DNA from: Mesorhizobium loti
Lineage (GTDB): Bacteria; Pseudomonadota; Alphaproteobacteria; Rhizobiales; Rhizobiaceae
Direction of reading: 5' to 3'
DNA length: 64,000 nucleotides
NCBI RefSeq assembly: GCF_003148495.1
Contig: NZ_QGGH01000002.1
Coordinates: 62,001-126,000, forward strand
Shown here piece by piece: positions 24,475 to 33,066 of the stretch. Under the pieces are notes generated by a model. That model had not been told where the DNA came from. It saw only the letters and a program-made list of their open reading frames with translations, and did not search any database. How positions within the stretch are numbered: position 1 is the stretch's first letter; every line of letters begins with the position of its first letter. Made by a program: the position numbers and the translations under genes.

Positions 24475-27024
24475 ATGCTCCGACTTTGCGGATTCATCGC
24501 GGTCTTCCTCGTAGCGGCCTTCACGACCTTCGATGCGTCGGCCGATCGAAGGGTCGCCCTGGTGATCGGCAATTCTCAGTACCGCGAAATCCCCGCTCTG
24601 AAGAATCCTGACAAGGATGCCGAGGACGTATCCAAGACGTTTCGGTTGGCCGGTTTCGAAGTGTTCGTCGCCAAGGATCTCACAAAGCTGCAGTTCGAGG
24701 AACAGTTCCGCAACTACCTCGCGGCGGCGGACGGCGCCGATCTGTCCGTCGTCTACTATTCAGGTCACGGCTTCCAGATCGGTGGCGAGAATTTCCTGAT
24801 CCCGGTGGATGCCTCGCTGAAGAATGCGGCCGACATAGAGGTCCAGGCGGTCAAGCTGGACGATGTCCTCCAGCAGTTGCGCGCGAAATCGAAGATCCAG
24901 GTGATCATTCTCGATGCCTGTCGCAACAATCCGTTTCCGCGCAAGGATTATTGGCTAAGGGACCAGTTGATCACGGCGGGTAACACCGGCCTTGCGCAGG
25001 TCAAAAGCTCCTTGAACACGCTGATCGCCTTTGCCACCGAGCCAGGAGCGGTCGCCTATGATGGAGCGGGAGACCTCAGCCCGTTTTCATCCGCATTCTC
25101 TCGTCGCGCGCTGGCGCCGAACCAGGAGATACGCACGGTCATGGCCGCGGTGCGCCGCGATGTGGTCGAGGCCACTGACGGCAAGCAGGTTCCGTGGGAA
25201 AACTCCTCGCTCATCGACGAGGTGGTCCTGATGCGCCGCACCAGCCGGCCTTCATTGCCGCCGGTTCTGGAGAAGGTCGTGCCGTCGGGTGTCGGGCCTA
25301 TTGCCCTGGACTTGCCGGAACCGGTCGACGTCGATGGCGGATCAATCACCGTCAGCATCGAAAGGCCGCCTGCGCTCGGACGCCTGCTGCTGGACGGCAA
25401 GGCTGTCGCGGTGGGCGAGCAGATCCAGGGCAAGGACCTGCCGCGCCTGAAGCTGGATGTGCCCAAGGGGGCCGGTGCGACGGAAGAGGTGGACATGCTG
25501 GCCTACGCCACGCACGACAATTGGGGCGGCGGGGCCCAGGGCATCATGGTGTTTCGTGTCAAAAGCGGCCAGGGCGCCGAGGGCGAACAGATTGTGGCCT
25601 CGCTCGAGACCGAGCAGAAACAGCAGGTGCTGGAGCGAGGCATCCATATCACCGGCGCCGCCGAGGCGATCGAAAACCGGCAGATCAGCGTCCCGGTCGG
25701 TGTCGGCCCGGTTCCGCTGAAGCTGGACTTCCCGACCAAGGACCCTGCGGTCAGCCTGAAGCTCGCGACCTATCCGGCAACGGGAACGCTGTCCCTGCCG
25801 GATCGTGCGCTGTCGCCAGAGTCGAGCTTGATGGCGGATGAGGTCGATAATTTGCGCTATGAACCCCAGATCGGTGCCGCCGAGCCGGTCGAGGTCGGCT
25901 TCGAAATCCGTGCGGACAGCAGTTCCTCCAAGCCTGCCACCATGAAGCTGTCGTCAAGCGTCGATCCTTGCGACCAGGTCGCAGGCGAACCTCTCGATCT
26001 GCAAGGCGTTGTCCCCGGCCTGCTGCCGAATGAAATCGGCGCGGCGGCCGTGACGGCCTGCGAGGCGGCGGTGAAGGCCTATCCCGATGTCGCCCGCTTC
26101 CGCTACGAACTGGGCCGAGCGCTGCTGGCGGCCGGCAAGGTCGATCAGGCGAAGAAAGCCATTCAGGAGGCGGCCGACAGGGGCCACGTCCGCGCCGTGT
26201 TCGAACTCGGCTACCTCAACGCGACGGGAACGGGAATGCCCATCGACCGCAAGCAAGCCAACGCCTTCTACGCGGCGGCCTCCGGCAAGGGCGATCCTTA
26301 CGGGATGACGTCATGGGGGCGTGCCTTGTTCAATGGTTACGGGGTCGAACGCGACACCGGCAAGGGCCTGGACCTGCTGCTCAAGGGGGCGGCGATGGGG
26401 CATACCTATGCCATGAACGATCTCGCCGCGATCTTCACGGAAGGCCGCAACGGCGTGCCCGCCGATCCGGCCCGCGCCGTTGCTTTTTTGAAGGCAGGCG
26501 TGGAGCGGCAGGACATGTATTCGATGAACCTGCTCGGCCGCAATTACCTGGCTGGTGTGGGCGTCGAGAAGAATCCCGGGCAAGCGCAAGGGCTTTTCCA
26601 GAAGGCTATGGATCTAGGCCAGCCCTACGCGCCGGCCAGCCTTGCGCGCATGTACCGGGACGGCGTTGGTGTAGAGCAAAACCTCGACGAAGCGCAAAGA
26701 CTGTTCGAGCTGGCCACGGCACGCGGCGATCAGTCCGGCGCATATGATCGCGCAGCGCTCGAAATGCAGAAGGGCGACAAGGCCGACCAGACGACAGCGG
26801 TGCGCTATCTGGCCTTCACGGTCGCGCTTGATCTTCGCAAGGAACTGCCGGGCGCCCAGACGGCGCTGACGAAATTCGCAGTGAAGACGAAAACGGCGGC
26901 GCTCAAGCAATTGCGCGACGAACTCAAGTCGAAGATCCCGGCGAAGGGCTCGCTTGACGACCAACTGGTCAACGCGGCCAGAGCGGTCTGGGAGCAAGCC
27001 AATCCGCGTCGGGACTTGTTTTGA
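24475..27024 (+). CDS. Exported caspase-like (peptidase C14) protein with Sel1 repeats
   Basis: The 849-aa protein starts with a signal peptide (MLRLCGFIAVFLVAAFTTFDASA). Residues about 25-260 are a caspase/metacaspase-fold protease, with the dyad His98 (YYSGHG) and Cys149 (DACRNN). A middle part of beta-rich repeats follows (about 270-510). The C-terminal third carries Sel1-like repeats of about 36 residues (YGMTSWGRALFNGYGVERDT, YSMNLLGRNYLAGVGVEKNP, YAPASLARMYRDGVGVEQNL), which usually bind proteins. It probably acts in the periplasm. The next gene, a small lipoprotein, begins 18 nt after its stop. Substrate is unknown. Two more C14 proteins are encoded within 9 kb. Confidence 0.9.
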   Translation: MLRLCGFIAVFLVAAFTTFDASADRRVALVIGNSQYREIPALKNPDKDAEDVSKTFRLAGFEVFVAKDLTKLQFEEQFRNYLAAADGADLSVVYYSGHGFQIGGENFLIPVDASLKNAADIEVQAVKLDDVLQQLRAKSKIQVIILDACRNNPFPRKDYWLRDQLITAGNTGLAQVKSSLNTLIAFATEPGAVAYDGAGDLSPFSSAFSRRALAPNQEIRTVMAAVRRDVVEATDGKQVPWENSSLIDEVVLMRRTSRPSLPPVLEKVVPSGVGPIALDLPEPVDVDGGSITVSIERPPALGRLLLDGKAVAVGEQIQGKDLPRLKLDVPKGAGATEEVDMLAYATHDNWGGGAQGIMVFRVKSGQGAEGEQIVASLETEQKQQVLERGIHITGAAEAIENRQISVPVGVGPVPLKLDFPTKDPAVSLKLATYPATGTLSLPDRALSPESSLMADEVDNLRYEPQIGAAEPVEVGFEIRADSSSSKPATMKLSSSVDPCDQVAGEPLDLQGVVPGLLPNEIGAAAVTACEAAVKAYPDVARFRYELGRALLAAGKVDQAKKAIQEAADRGHVRAVFELGYLNATGTGMPIDRKQANAFYAAASGKGDPYGMTSWGRALFNGYGVERDTGKGLDLLLKGAAMGHTYAMNDLAAIFTEGRNGVPADPARAVAFLKAGVERQDMYSMNLLGRNYLAGVGVEKNPGQAQGLFQKAMDLGQPYAPASLARMYRDGVGVEQNLDEAQRLFELATARGDQSGAYDRAALEMQKGDKADQTTAVRYLAFTVALDLRKELPGAQTALTKFAVKTKTAALKQLRDELKSKIPAKGSLDDQLVNAARAVWEQANPRRDLF

Positions 27025-27042
27025 TCAATGAGGAGGCAAATC

Positions 27043-27348
27043 GTGGGCAGGGCAGTGAAGCAGGCATTGATCGCCACAGTTCTATCCGGCGCTCTGGTGG
27101 CAGCAACGGGCTGCATGTCCGTTGCGCCAAAGGCCGAACCGACGGTGACGACGACAAAGCACAGGCCGAAGCTCATTCGCACGACGACCACGCCAAAGAT
27201 CACCAAACAGAAGAAGCTTATCGCCAAGAAACTCGTCGAACCGACTGAGGAAACCGCACCTGTAGTCGTTCCACCTTTGGGTGGCGGCAATGGCGGCACC
27301 GGCGGCACTGGTGGCACTGGTGGCGGTGGTGGCGGCGGCTGGGGATAG
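27043..27348 (+). CDS. Small glycine-rich lipoprotein
   Basis: The 101-aa product begins at a GTG with AGGAGG 6 nt upstream; an ATG at 27028 contains that box within its own frame and is less likely. A signal peptide ends in a lipobox-like AATGC, so the mature protein is probably membrane-anchored. The middle is basic and threonine-rich, and the tail is a glycine-threonine repeat (GGTGGTGG...). No enzyme domain is visible. It follows the C14/Sel1 gene directly and may be its membrane partner, but that is a guess. Confidence 0.65.
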   Translation: MGRAVKQALIATVLSGALVAATGCMSVAPKAEPTVTTTKHRPKLIRTTTTPKITKQKKLIAKKLVEPTEETAPVVVPPLGGGNGGTGGTGGTGGGGGGGWG

Positions 27349-27397
27349 CGCTAACGGCAGATCAGGGTTTCGCGGCGCCGCTTGCGGTGGCCTTCAG

Positions 27398-27465
27398 CCA
27401 CCATTTGACACGCCTGCTCCACGGCTCGGACCCACCATTTGACACGCCTGCTCCACGGCTCGGAC
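27398..27465. repeat. Two perfect tandem copies of a 34-bp unit
   Basis: The unit beginning CCACCATTTGACACGCC and ending GGCTCGGAC occurs at 27398-27431 and again, base for base, at 27432-27465. It lies in the 220-nt gap between the lipoprotein and the YceI-OmpA gene. Two copies with no spacer are a tandem duplication, not a CRISPR. Confidence 0.9.
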
Positions 27466-27568
27466 CTTGACTGGAAGACCGGCTGCTACTGCTCGCCAAT
27501 CAGCCGCAAGTGCTCTATGCTCCCGCCAGGTGTCGTGTCGATACGGTGGTCCTGGGCAGGGGCGTTCC

Positions 27569-28669
27569 ATGTTCGAAGTCGTCGCATTCTGGTGGAAGAC
27601 GAGGCTGAAAGGCCCCGCCGCACGAGGTCTAGGCCTGATCGTCGCGCTTTCCGGCTTGCTGCTGCTCGGATCGCAAGCCGCCAACGCCGCGCCGAACTGG
27701 ACGCTTGATCCCACAGCTTCAGTCATCACCTACCAGTCGGTGAAGAAGAACACGATCGTCGAGACAAACAAGATCAGGAACATCACCGGCACGCTCAGCT
27801 CGGCGGGTGATGCCAAGGTCACCTTCGACCTCAATTCGGTCGATACCGGCGTCGACCTGCGCAACGTCCGCATGCGCTTCCTGTTCTTCGAGACATTCAA
27901 GTACCCGACGGCCGAGCTGACGGCCAAGGTGGATCCCGCCGCTTTCGCTGATCTCGCGACAAAGCGCAGGGTGAAGTCAACGCTGCCTTTCCGTCTCAAT
28001 CTGCACGGCGTCGACAAGGACCTCGAGGCCAGCATCGTCGTCACCATGATCAGCGACACCATGGTGTCGGTCGCTTCGGAGGCTCCGGTGGCTGTCCATG
28101 TCGAGGATTTCGGCCTGCTGCCGAACGTCGACAAACTCCAGCAGGCGGCCAATGTGACCAACATCGTGCCCACCGCGTCGGTGTCGTTCGATTTCGTCTT
28201 CACCGCCGACGGCAGCAAGCCAGCCGCCACCCAGACCGCCGCGGCGAGTCCGGCCGATGTAGGCCCCGTTGCCACCGACGCCGCCAAGGCGAACTTCAGC
28301 GATGAGGAATGCCTGAACAGGTTTGCCGTGCTGTCACGCACCGGCGCCATCTACTTCCGGCCGGCCAGCGCGCGGCTCGATGCGAAGAGCCGCCCGTTGC
28401 TGACAGAGGTCGAAGGTGTCGTCGGCAAATGCCCAGGTCTGAAGGTCGAGGTCTCCGGCTATACCGATTCCGATGGATCGCCGGAGGCGAATAAGCAGCT
28501 GTCGGAGCGGCGGGCCCAGGCGGTTGCCGACGCCATTGTTGCCGCGGGCATTCCTCGCACGCAGATCACAGCGACCGGCTACGGCGAGGAGCGGCCGGTT
28601 GCCGCCAACGATACGCCCAAGAACAAGGCGCTCAATCGACGGATCGAGTTTTCCGCCACCAAGCTCTGA
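27569..28669 (+). CDS. YceI-like domain fused to an OmpA C-terminal domain
   Basis: The 366-aa exported protein has an N-terminal signal or anchor segment (LGLIVALSGLLLLGSQAANA). A YceI-like lipocalin barrel follows (about 42-215; WTLDPTASVITYQSVKKNT, FNLH-type strands). It ends with an OmpA peptidoglycan-binding domain (about 285-366; IYFRPASARLDAKS, GYTDSDGSPEANKQLSERRA, NRRIEF). YceI domains bind isoprenoid or lipid-like molecules; OmpA domains hold the protein to the cell wall. The combination suggests a wall-anchored periplasmic binder. The start at 27569 is placed by the hydrophobic leader; its ribosome site is weak. A second C14 gene starts 8 nt downstream. Confidence 0.82.
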   Translation: MFEVVAFWWKTRLKGPAARGLGLIVALSGLLLLGSQAANAAPNWTLDPTASVITYQSVKKNTIVETNKIRNITGTLSSAGDAKVTFDLNSVDTGVDLRNVRMRFLFFETFKYPTAELTAKVDPAAFADLATKRRVKSTLPFRLNLHGVDKDLEASIVVTMISDTMVSVASEAPVAVHVEDFGLLPNVDKLQQAANVTNIVPTASVSFDFVFTADGSKPAATQTAAASPADVGPVATDAAKANFSDEECLNRFAVLSRTGAIYFRPASARLDAKSRPLLTEVEGVVGKCPGLKVEVSGYTDSDGSPEANKQLSERRAQAVADAIVAAGIPRTQITATGYGEERPVAANDTPKNKALNRRIEFSATKL

Positions 28670-28676
28670 GGTTCCG

Positions 28677-29921
28677 GTGAGGTGCGATCTGATTGCCCGT
28701 TGCTGTGGCCTCTTTCGCGTCGCTGGGTTTGTGGCGCTCGCCTTGCTTTTGACGTTGACGGCCGCCAGTGCCGAGCGCCGCGTAGCACTTGTCCTCGGCA
28801 ACTCCCAGTACCAGCACGCGGCGCCGCTCGCCAATCCGGTGCGCGACGCCCAGGCCATCGCCGAGCGCTTGACGAAGCTCGACTTCGAGGTGGTTTCAGG
28901 CTTCGATCTGACCAAGCCGCAGACGCAGGCGACGATCGCGCGGTTCGCAAAACAGGTGCGCGGTGCCGACATCGCGCTGTTCTTCTACGCCGGCCACGGC
29001 TTGCAGGTTTCGGGCAAGAACTACCTGATTCCGGTCGATGCCGCGCTGGAGGACGAAACCTCCCTCGACGTCGAGGCCGTGTCGGTTGATTTCGTTCTGC
29101 GCCAGATGTCGCGGGAGACCAGCATCAGGCTGGTGTTTCTCGACGCTTGCCGTGACAATCCCCTCGCCGAAGTGCTGGCCAAGACTGCGGGCGTCAACGG
29201 CGCTAGCAGCGGCCTTGCAGAGATCCCGATAAAGAACGGTGGCGCCGGCACGCTCGTCGCTTTCGCCGCCAGTCCCAATCAACTCGCCTATGACGGGTCG
29301 GGCGAACATTCGCCTTTCGCCTCGGCGCTCCTCCAGCATATCGGCGAATCCAACGTCTCAATCACCGAGGCCATGAACAGGGTCACCAGCGATGTCTTCA
29401 AGGCAACCGCCGGCAAGCAGCGTCCCTGGATCAACGTTTCGCTGACCACGGAGGTCGTTCTGCACAAGGTCGATCTCAATGCGCCGTTGATCGTGGGCGA
29501 GGCGAGCGCACCCCCGACCGAAGGCGGCTCCGGCGCAAGCAACACCGGCGCTGCAGGCGCATCGGGCCAAAGTGACGATCAGCTTGCGCTCGATGTGCTG
29601 CGTCAGAAGATCCCTAGGTTGGCGTCGGACGCCCCGATCTTTTTCGACCATCCGATCGATTTTGGCGATCCGGCAATCGACGGCAAGAGCATCGCTGAGT
29701 TGATTAGAAGCAAGCCCCTGTTCAGCCCGGTGGAGGGATTGGACAAGTCGGTATGGGAGGGGAAGCACTGCGACGGGTGCCATGAATGGGACGAGGCACG
29801 GCTGTGCGAGCAGGCCAAAAATTTCGCCGCTAACGATGCCTCTGTTTTGCGCCTGCAGCATCCGCTTGGAACCCGCTTCAAGGTGGCGCTTGCCAAATGG
29901 GCTCAAGGTGGCTGCAAGTAA
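28677..29921 (+). CDS. Exported caspase-like (peptidase C14) protein with a C-terminal CxxCH motif
   Basis: The 414-aa protein starts at a GTG 8 nt after the YceI-OmpA stop, with GAGG upstream. A signal peptide (about 1-32) precedes a caspase-fold domain with dyad His107 (FYAGHG) and Cys158 (DACRDN). After a Ser/Gly/Ala-rich linker, the C-terminal 120 residues contain Cys365-Asp-Gly-Cys368-His369, the pattern that binds haem c. The nearby residues do not make a full cytochrome c domain, so the motif may bind haem or metal or be coincidental. The protein is expected in the periplasm, where cytochrome c maturation takes place. Confidence 0.87.
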   Translation: MRCDLIARCCGLFRVAGFVALALLLTLTAASAERRVALVLGNSQYQHAAPLANPVRDAQAIAERLTKLDFEVVSGFDLTKPQTQATIARFAKQVRGADIALFFYAGHGLQVSGKNYLIPVDAALEDETSLDVEAVSVDFVLRQMSRETSIRLVFLDACRDNPLAEVLAKTAGVNGASSGLAEIPIKNGGAGTLVAFAASPNQLAYDGSGEHSPFASALLQHIGESNVSITEAMNRVTSDVFKATAGKQRPWINVSLTTEVVLHKVDLNAPLIVGEASAPPTEGGSGASNTGAAGASGQSDDQLALDVLRQKIPRLASDAPIFFDHPIDFGDPAIDGKSIAELIRSKPLFSPVEGLDKSVWEGKHCDGCHEWDEARLCEQAKNFAANDASVLRLQHPLGTRFKVALAKWAQGGCK

Positions 29922-30517
29922 GCATCCGCCGATTGGCGCAACGCCTCGACCTCGGCCATCTGGATGCCCATTTCGACAAACGCCGAAAGAACGGCAAAGC
30001 GGTCCGCAAGTGCGACACGCGCCAGCCCGGCCAGGACACCGGCATTGACTGCATGGGCGGCAGGAAACGGCTGCAAGGCCGATGGTGCTTCTGCGCCGGC
30101 AACAGATCCGCCGGCAACAGAACCATTGTCACGCCATCCCGCCGCCAGGGCAATCCAGGCGCCCGGCGTTGTCGGCGGCGCTGCCTCTGCCTGGCTCACC
30201 GCAGCGCGATGGCGGGGGCTGTCCGGTTCACCGACTCAGTCGCGAACATAGGCGAGCAACTCGTGATCGGTCCCATCGAGCAGCTCGCTCAGATGGCTCA
30301 GGCATTCATGCGCCCACCAGACCGCGGCCCGATCGGGAAGCAGGTAGGCACAGAACGTGATCGCCTCCTCGGGAACGCGCCCGGCGAGGAGGCCGCGACA
30401 AAACTCGATCGACGGCTGTTCGGTTGGAAGGGTTCTCATGTCCCGGGCAATAGCGGGACAAGCCATGAAGAGATCCCGTGCCGTTTTGAATCGAAGCCCG
30501 TTGGCCATGACCGCCAC
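29903..30517 (-). pseudogene. DUF6931-like T6SS-associated gene interrupted by an in-frame TGA
   Basis: One continuous reading frame carries two halves: residues ending in LLAYVRD, then a TGA at 30238-30236, then VGEPDSPRHRAAVSQAEA and about 100 further residues. Both halves resemble the DUF6931 family found near type VI genes (AVWWAHECL in the front half, TPGAWIALAAGW in the rear half). A single G-to-A change of a TGG tryptophan codon would explain the stop, and family members tend to have WV near this point. The gene is therefore probably a recent nonsense mutant; sequencing error or stop readthrough are alternatives. It starts at a GTG (30517) or ATG (30508) and overlaps the convergent C14 gene by 19 nt. 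Confidence 0.65.
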
Positions 30518-30698
30518 GCTTTCATCGAGGAGCTTTAGCCAATCAAGCCCCAGGCGCGGCGCGGGTCAAGTCTCAACCGGTGACGCTGCAACAACTGCCG
30601 GCACCGCCGTATCCCTGGCGTTTATCGACAGACAATTGCCCCGGAGTTTGGTATGATCACGCCCGTCGAAATCGGATGCTCAAGCAGGAGTAACCGCT

Positions 30699-31235
30699 AT
30701 GCAGTGGGGCAGTTCAACCTTTGTGTTGGCGGTCGTGTTTTTCTCGACCCACGCTTTCGCCGACCCTGTTCAGAAATCAGAAGACATCGTGAAGTTTTTT
30801 GCCGGGGCGGCCGACCTCGGCAAGTCGCGAGGGATTTGTGTCGGCACCGAGGAGGAGTGCAAAAGCAAGAGCAAGGCGAAGGACGCGCCGGGAGAAAAAT
30901 CCAGCCTCGATATGCTGATCAATTTCGGGTTGGATTCGGCCGAACTCGACACCACTGCGCGCGCTGAACTCGGCGAGTTCGCCAAGGCGCTGAAGGACAG
31001 CCGGCTGAGCACGTTCAACTTCGTCGTCGAAGGTTTCACCGACGCCACCGGCACGGTGCACTACAATGAAGGCCTGTCGCAACGGCGGGCGCAATCGGTT
31101 GCAGCCTTCCTGACGGCCAGCGGTGTCGAGCCTGCCCGTATCAACGCGATCGGCATGGGCGAAAAGAATCCGCGCAGCCCCAACCCGTACGATCCGGTCA
31201 ACCGCCGCGTGGAAATGCGGATAAAGACGCAATAG
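30699..31235 (+). CDS. OmpA-family peptidoglycan-associated protein
   Basis: This 178-aa exported protein has a signal peptide (MQWGSSTFVLAVVFFSTHAFA) and a C-terminal OmpA/MotB domain (about 65-178). The domain has the peptidoglycan-binding pattern INFGLDSAELDTTARAEL, GFTDATG and NEGLSQRRAQSVAAFL, and the closing NRRVEMRI. A short charged linker separates the two. It likely sits in the periplasm bound to the cell wall. It is convergent with the third C14 gene, whose stop lies only 13 nt away. Confidence 0.85.
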   Translation: MQWGSSTFVLAVVFFSTHAFADPVQKSEDIVKFFAGAADLGKSRGICVGTEEECKSKSKAKDAPGEKSSLDMLINFGLDSAELDTTARAELGEFAKALKDSRLSTFNFVVEGFTDATGTVHYNEGLSQRRAQSVAAFLTASGVEPARINAIGMGEKNPRSPNPYDPVNRRVEMRIKTQ

Positions 31236-31248
31236 CGCGCAGCTGTCA

Positions 31249-32874
31249 CTACTTGAGCACGCCGCCCACGGCCACACCGGCGCCGAAGATCAGTGCTTTG
31301 GCGAGGAAGTCGTTATTGTATCGGCGTGGCGGAGGATCATCCTGCCGCACTAGGATCTCGCGGTTGCGCCACTTCTGAACGGCCTGCTGTTGTTTGCGGG
31401 GGTTCCGTGCCACCGGTCTCTGCGTGCGGACCTTCTGTACCACTTGCTTTTTCGGCTGCGTCGCACGGGCCTGATCGGCAGCATATCTGGCGCGCACGGC
31501 TTCCATCATCGGATCTGTCTGGATCACGAGGAATGCAAGCTGCTCGCGTGTCAGATAGCTGGTCTGCGGCAGGCCGTTCTTCGCTTGCCAGATGCCGATC
31601 GCCTTACGGGTCTGTGAGCCCATGTTTCCGTCGACGCGGCCAAGCTCGTTGCCCAATGCTTCGATGCGCAATTGCAGGTCGATGCGACCCTGGCGGTCGA
31701 GGCCAATGGCACTTTCCGTCAACTCGGTGCCCGGTGTTTGCTTCACCTCGTCCGGGACGCCGACCGAGGTGCGCACTGCAGAGCCGGAACTGGCGTTCGC
31801 CTGGTCCGCATCAAGTGCCGCGACCTGCCGGTTTTGAGCTTTCGGGTCGTTCAATTCGTCGACGTTCAGCCGCGCCACAGTGGCGAAGCGACCGTTCGGA
31901 AACTGGTCGAGATAGGCTTGGTAGAACGGAATGGAATTGTGCTTCGAAGCCTCATCCCAAAGACGTTGCTCGACTTCCCACGAAGGCGGATCACTGGCAA
32001 CGGGGGCAGGAAAGGATGTCGCTGTGGCGCTCGATGCGTCGGCCACGGGATTTGCAGCAGGCGCTGCTGCCGCGACTGGTCTTCCCAGGAAAACCTCGCG
32101 TCCCAACGATGCGTTGTGCCAGGGCCTCTGGCGACCTTGCGTGGTTTCGGTCACTTCGCCGCGCACGCGCGTCAGCGCGCTCTGGATTTCGACGCCGGGT
32201 TCGGTCAGGTGCCTGGCCAGCGCTGTTGAGTAAGGACTGTCGACCCCGTTGCCGTCGAAGGCGATGGCGCCGGGATCCGTTGCATAGGCAATCAGGAGGC
32301 CGCCGGTGCCGACGCCGTCCGATATTGCTTCGACCGGCGCCAGACCTGTGCCCAGCGAGGTGGAGCGGCTTTTCGGCAGCGAGGCCGCCAGCGTCCTTGC
32401 CAGCGGATTGTCGCGGCAGGCATCGAGAATGATGACGCCAATCGCCGGGTCGGGCGGCAGCGCAGCCATGAAGTCGTCGATCTGAATGGTACGGGTCTTG
32501 AGATAGGCCGGCGACGTCAATTCGGCGTCGACCGGTATCAGGTAGTTCTTGCCGTCGACCTGCATGCCATGACCGGCATAGAAAATGACCGCGACGTCCG
32601 CGTCGTAGGCTTGCTCGGTAAACCGGCTGATGAGGCTGTGCATGCCTGCATTGTCCTGGTCGACCCCTTCGATCACCTCGAAGCCGGCATTGCGCAGCGT
32701 CGATGCGATGAGGTGGGCATCGTTGGCGGGGTTGGGCAAGGTAACCGCATGGACATAGTTGCTGTTGCCGATCACCAGCGCGACGCGCTTGGCGTCAGGC
32801 GCGGCAGCGTGGGCGCCGAGAGCGGCAAGGAAAACCAGGATAATCCCGCTCAGAAAGACCGTGAACGCTTTCAT
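31249..32874 (-). CDS. Exported caspase-like (peptidase C14) protein with a peptidoglycan-binding-like segment
   Basis: The 541-aa protein has a signal peptide (about 1-24) and a caspase-fold domain with dyad His102 (FYAGHG) and Cys153 (DACRDN). A region (WEVEQRLWDEASKHNSIPFYQAYLDQFP) resembles linkers seen after bacterial C14 domains. Residues about 400-465 look like a peptidoglycan-binding-1 helical unit (LQLRIEALGNELGRVDG...RKAIGIWQAKNGLPQTSYLT). The last 90 residues are basic and end in a glycine-rich hydrophobic tail (ALIFGAGVAVGGVLK). Exported C14 proteins with this layout are common in rhizobia and uncharacterised. It is the third of its kind within 9 kb and is transcribed toward the OmpA gene. 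Confidence 0.88.
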   Translation of the reverse strand: MKAFTVFLSGIILVFLAALGAHAAAPDAKRVALVIGNSNYVHAVTLPNPANDAHLIASTLRNAGFEVIEGVDQDNAGMHSLISRFTEQAYDADVAVIFYAGHGMQVDGKNYLIPVDAELTSPAYLKTRTIQIDDFMAALPPDPAIGVIILDACRDNPLARTLAASLPKSRSTSLGTGLAPVEAISDGVGTGGLLIAYATDPGAIAFDGNGVDSPYSTALARHLTEPGVEIQSALTRVRGEVTETTQGRQRPWHNASLGREVFLGRPVAAAAPAANPVADASSATATSFPAPVASDPPSWEVEQRLWDEASKHNSIPFYQAYLDQFPNGRFATVARLNVDELNDPKAQNRQVAALDADQANASSGSAVRTSVGVPDEVKQTPGTELTESAIGLDRQGRIDLQLRIEALGNELGRVDGNMGSQTRKAIGIWQAKNGLPQTSYLTREQLAFLVIQTDPMMEAVRARYAADQARATQPKKQVVQKVRTQRPVARNPRKQQQAVQKWRNREILVRQDDPPPRRYNNDFLAKALIFGAGVAVGGVLK

Positions 32875-32952
32875 GGACCAGCCCTCTACCCATCAGGGTG
32901 CACTGTTGATGTCTACGCATGCTTGATTTCGTCGGCGACTGGGTCGCTTGTG

Positions 32953-32996
32953 CCAAAATGGCTCCTGAGCGTATGTGGTCTTGACCACAGTTTTGG
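32953..32996. promoter_or_regulatory. Nested inverted repeats before the third C14 gene
   Basis: TGTGGTC-TT-GACCACA (32974-32989) lies between CCAAAA (32953-32958) and TTTTGG (32991-32996), giving nested symmetry about 80-120 nt upstream of the leftward C14 gene. It may be an operator or part of the terminator region of the operon arriving from the right. Confidence 0.4.
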
Positions 32997-33011
32997 TTCA
33001 CAAAGGGCCTG

Positions 33012-33052
33012 AAAAAAGGTGCCTCGTGGCGCCCATGGTCTGAGCGACCATG
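33012..33052 (-). terminator. Terminator region of the kinase/hydrolase operon
   Basis: On the minus strand, 15 nt after the M23 stop, CATGGTC-GCTCA-GACCATG (33052-33034) forms a 7-bp hairpin. A second hairpin follows at once, GGCGCC-ACGA-GGCACC (33033-33018, one mismatch), running into TTTTTTC (33017-33011). This is a good rho-independent terminator for the leftward transcript. Confidence 0.7.
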
Positions 33053-33066
33053 CCGTGAAGGCAGGT

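Noticed and set aside
27398..27465. CRISPR array
   Set aside because: The two 34-bp copies touch with no spacer, and no third copy or cas gene is present.
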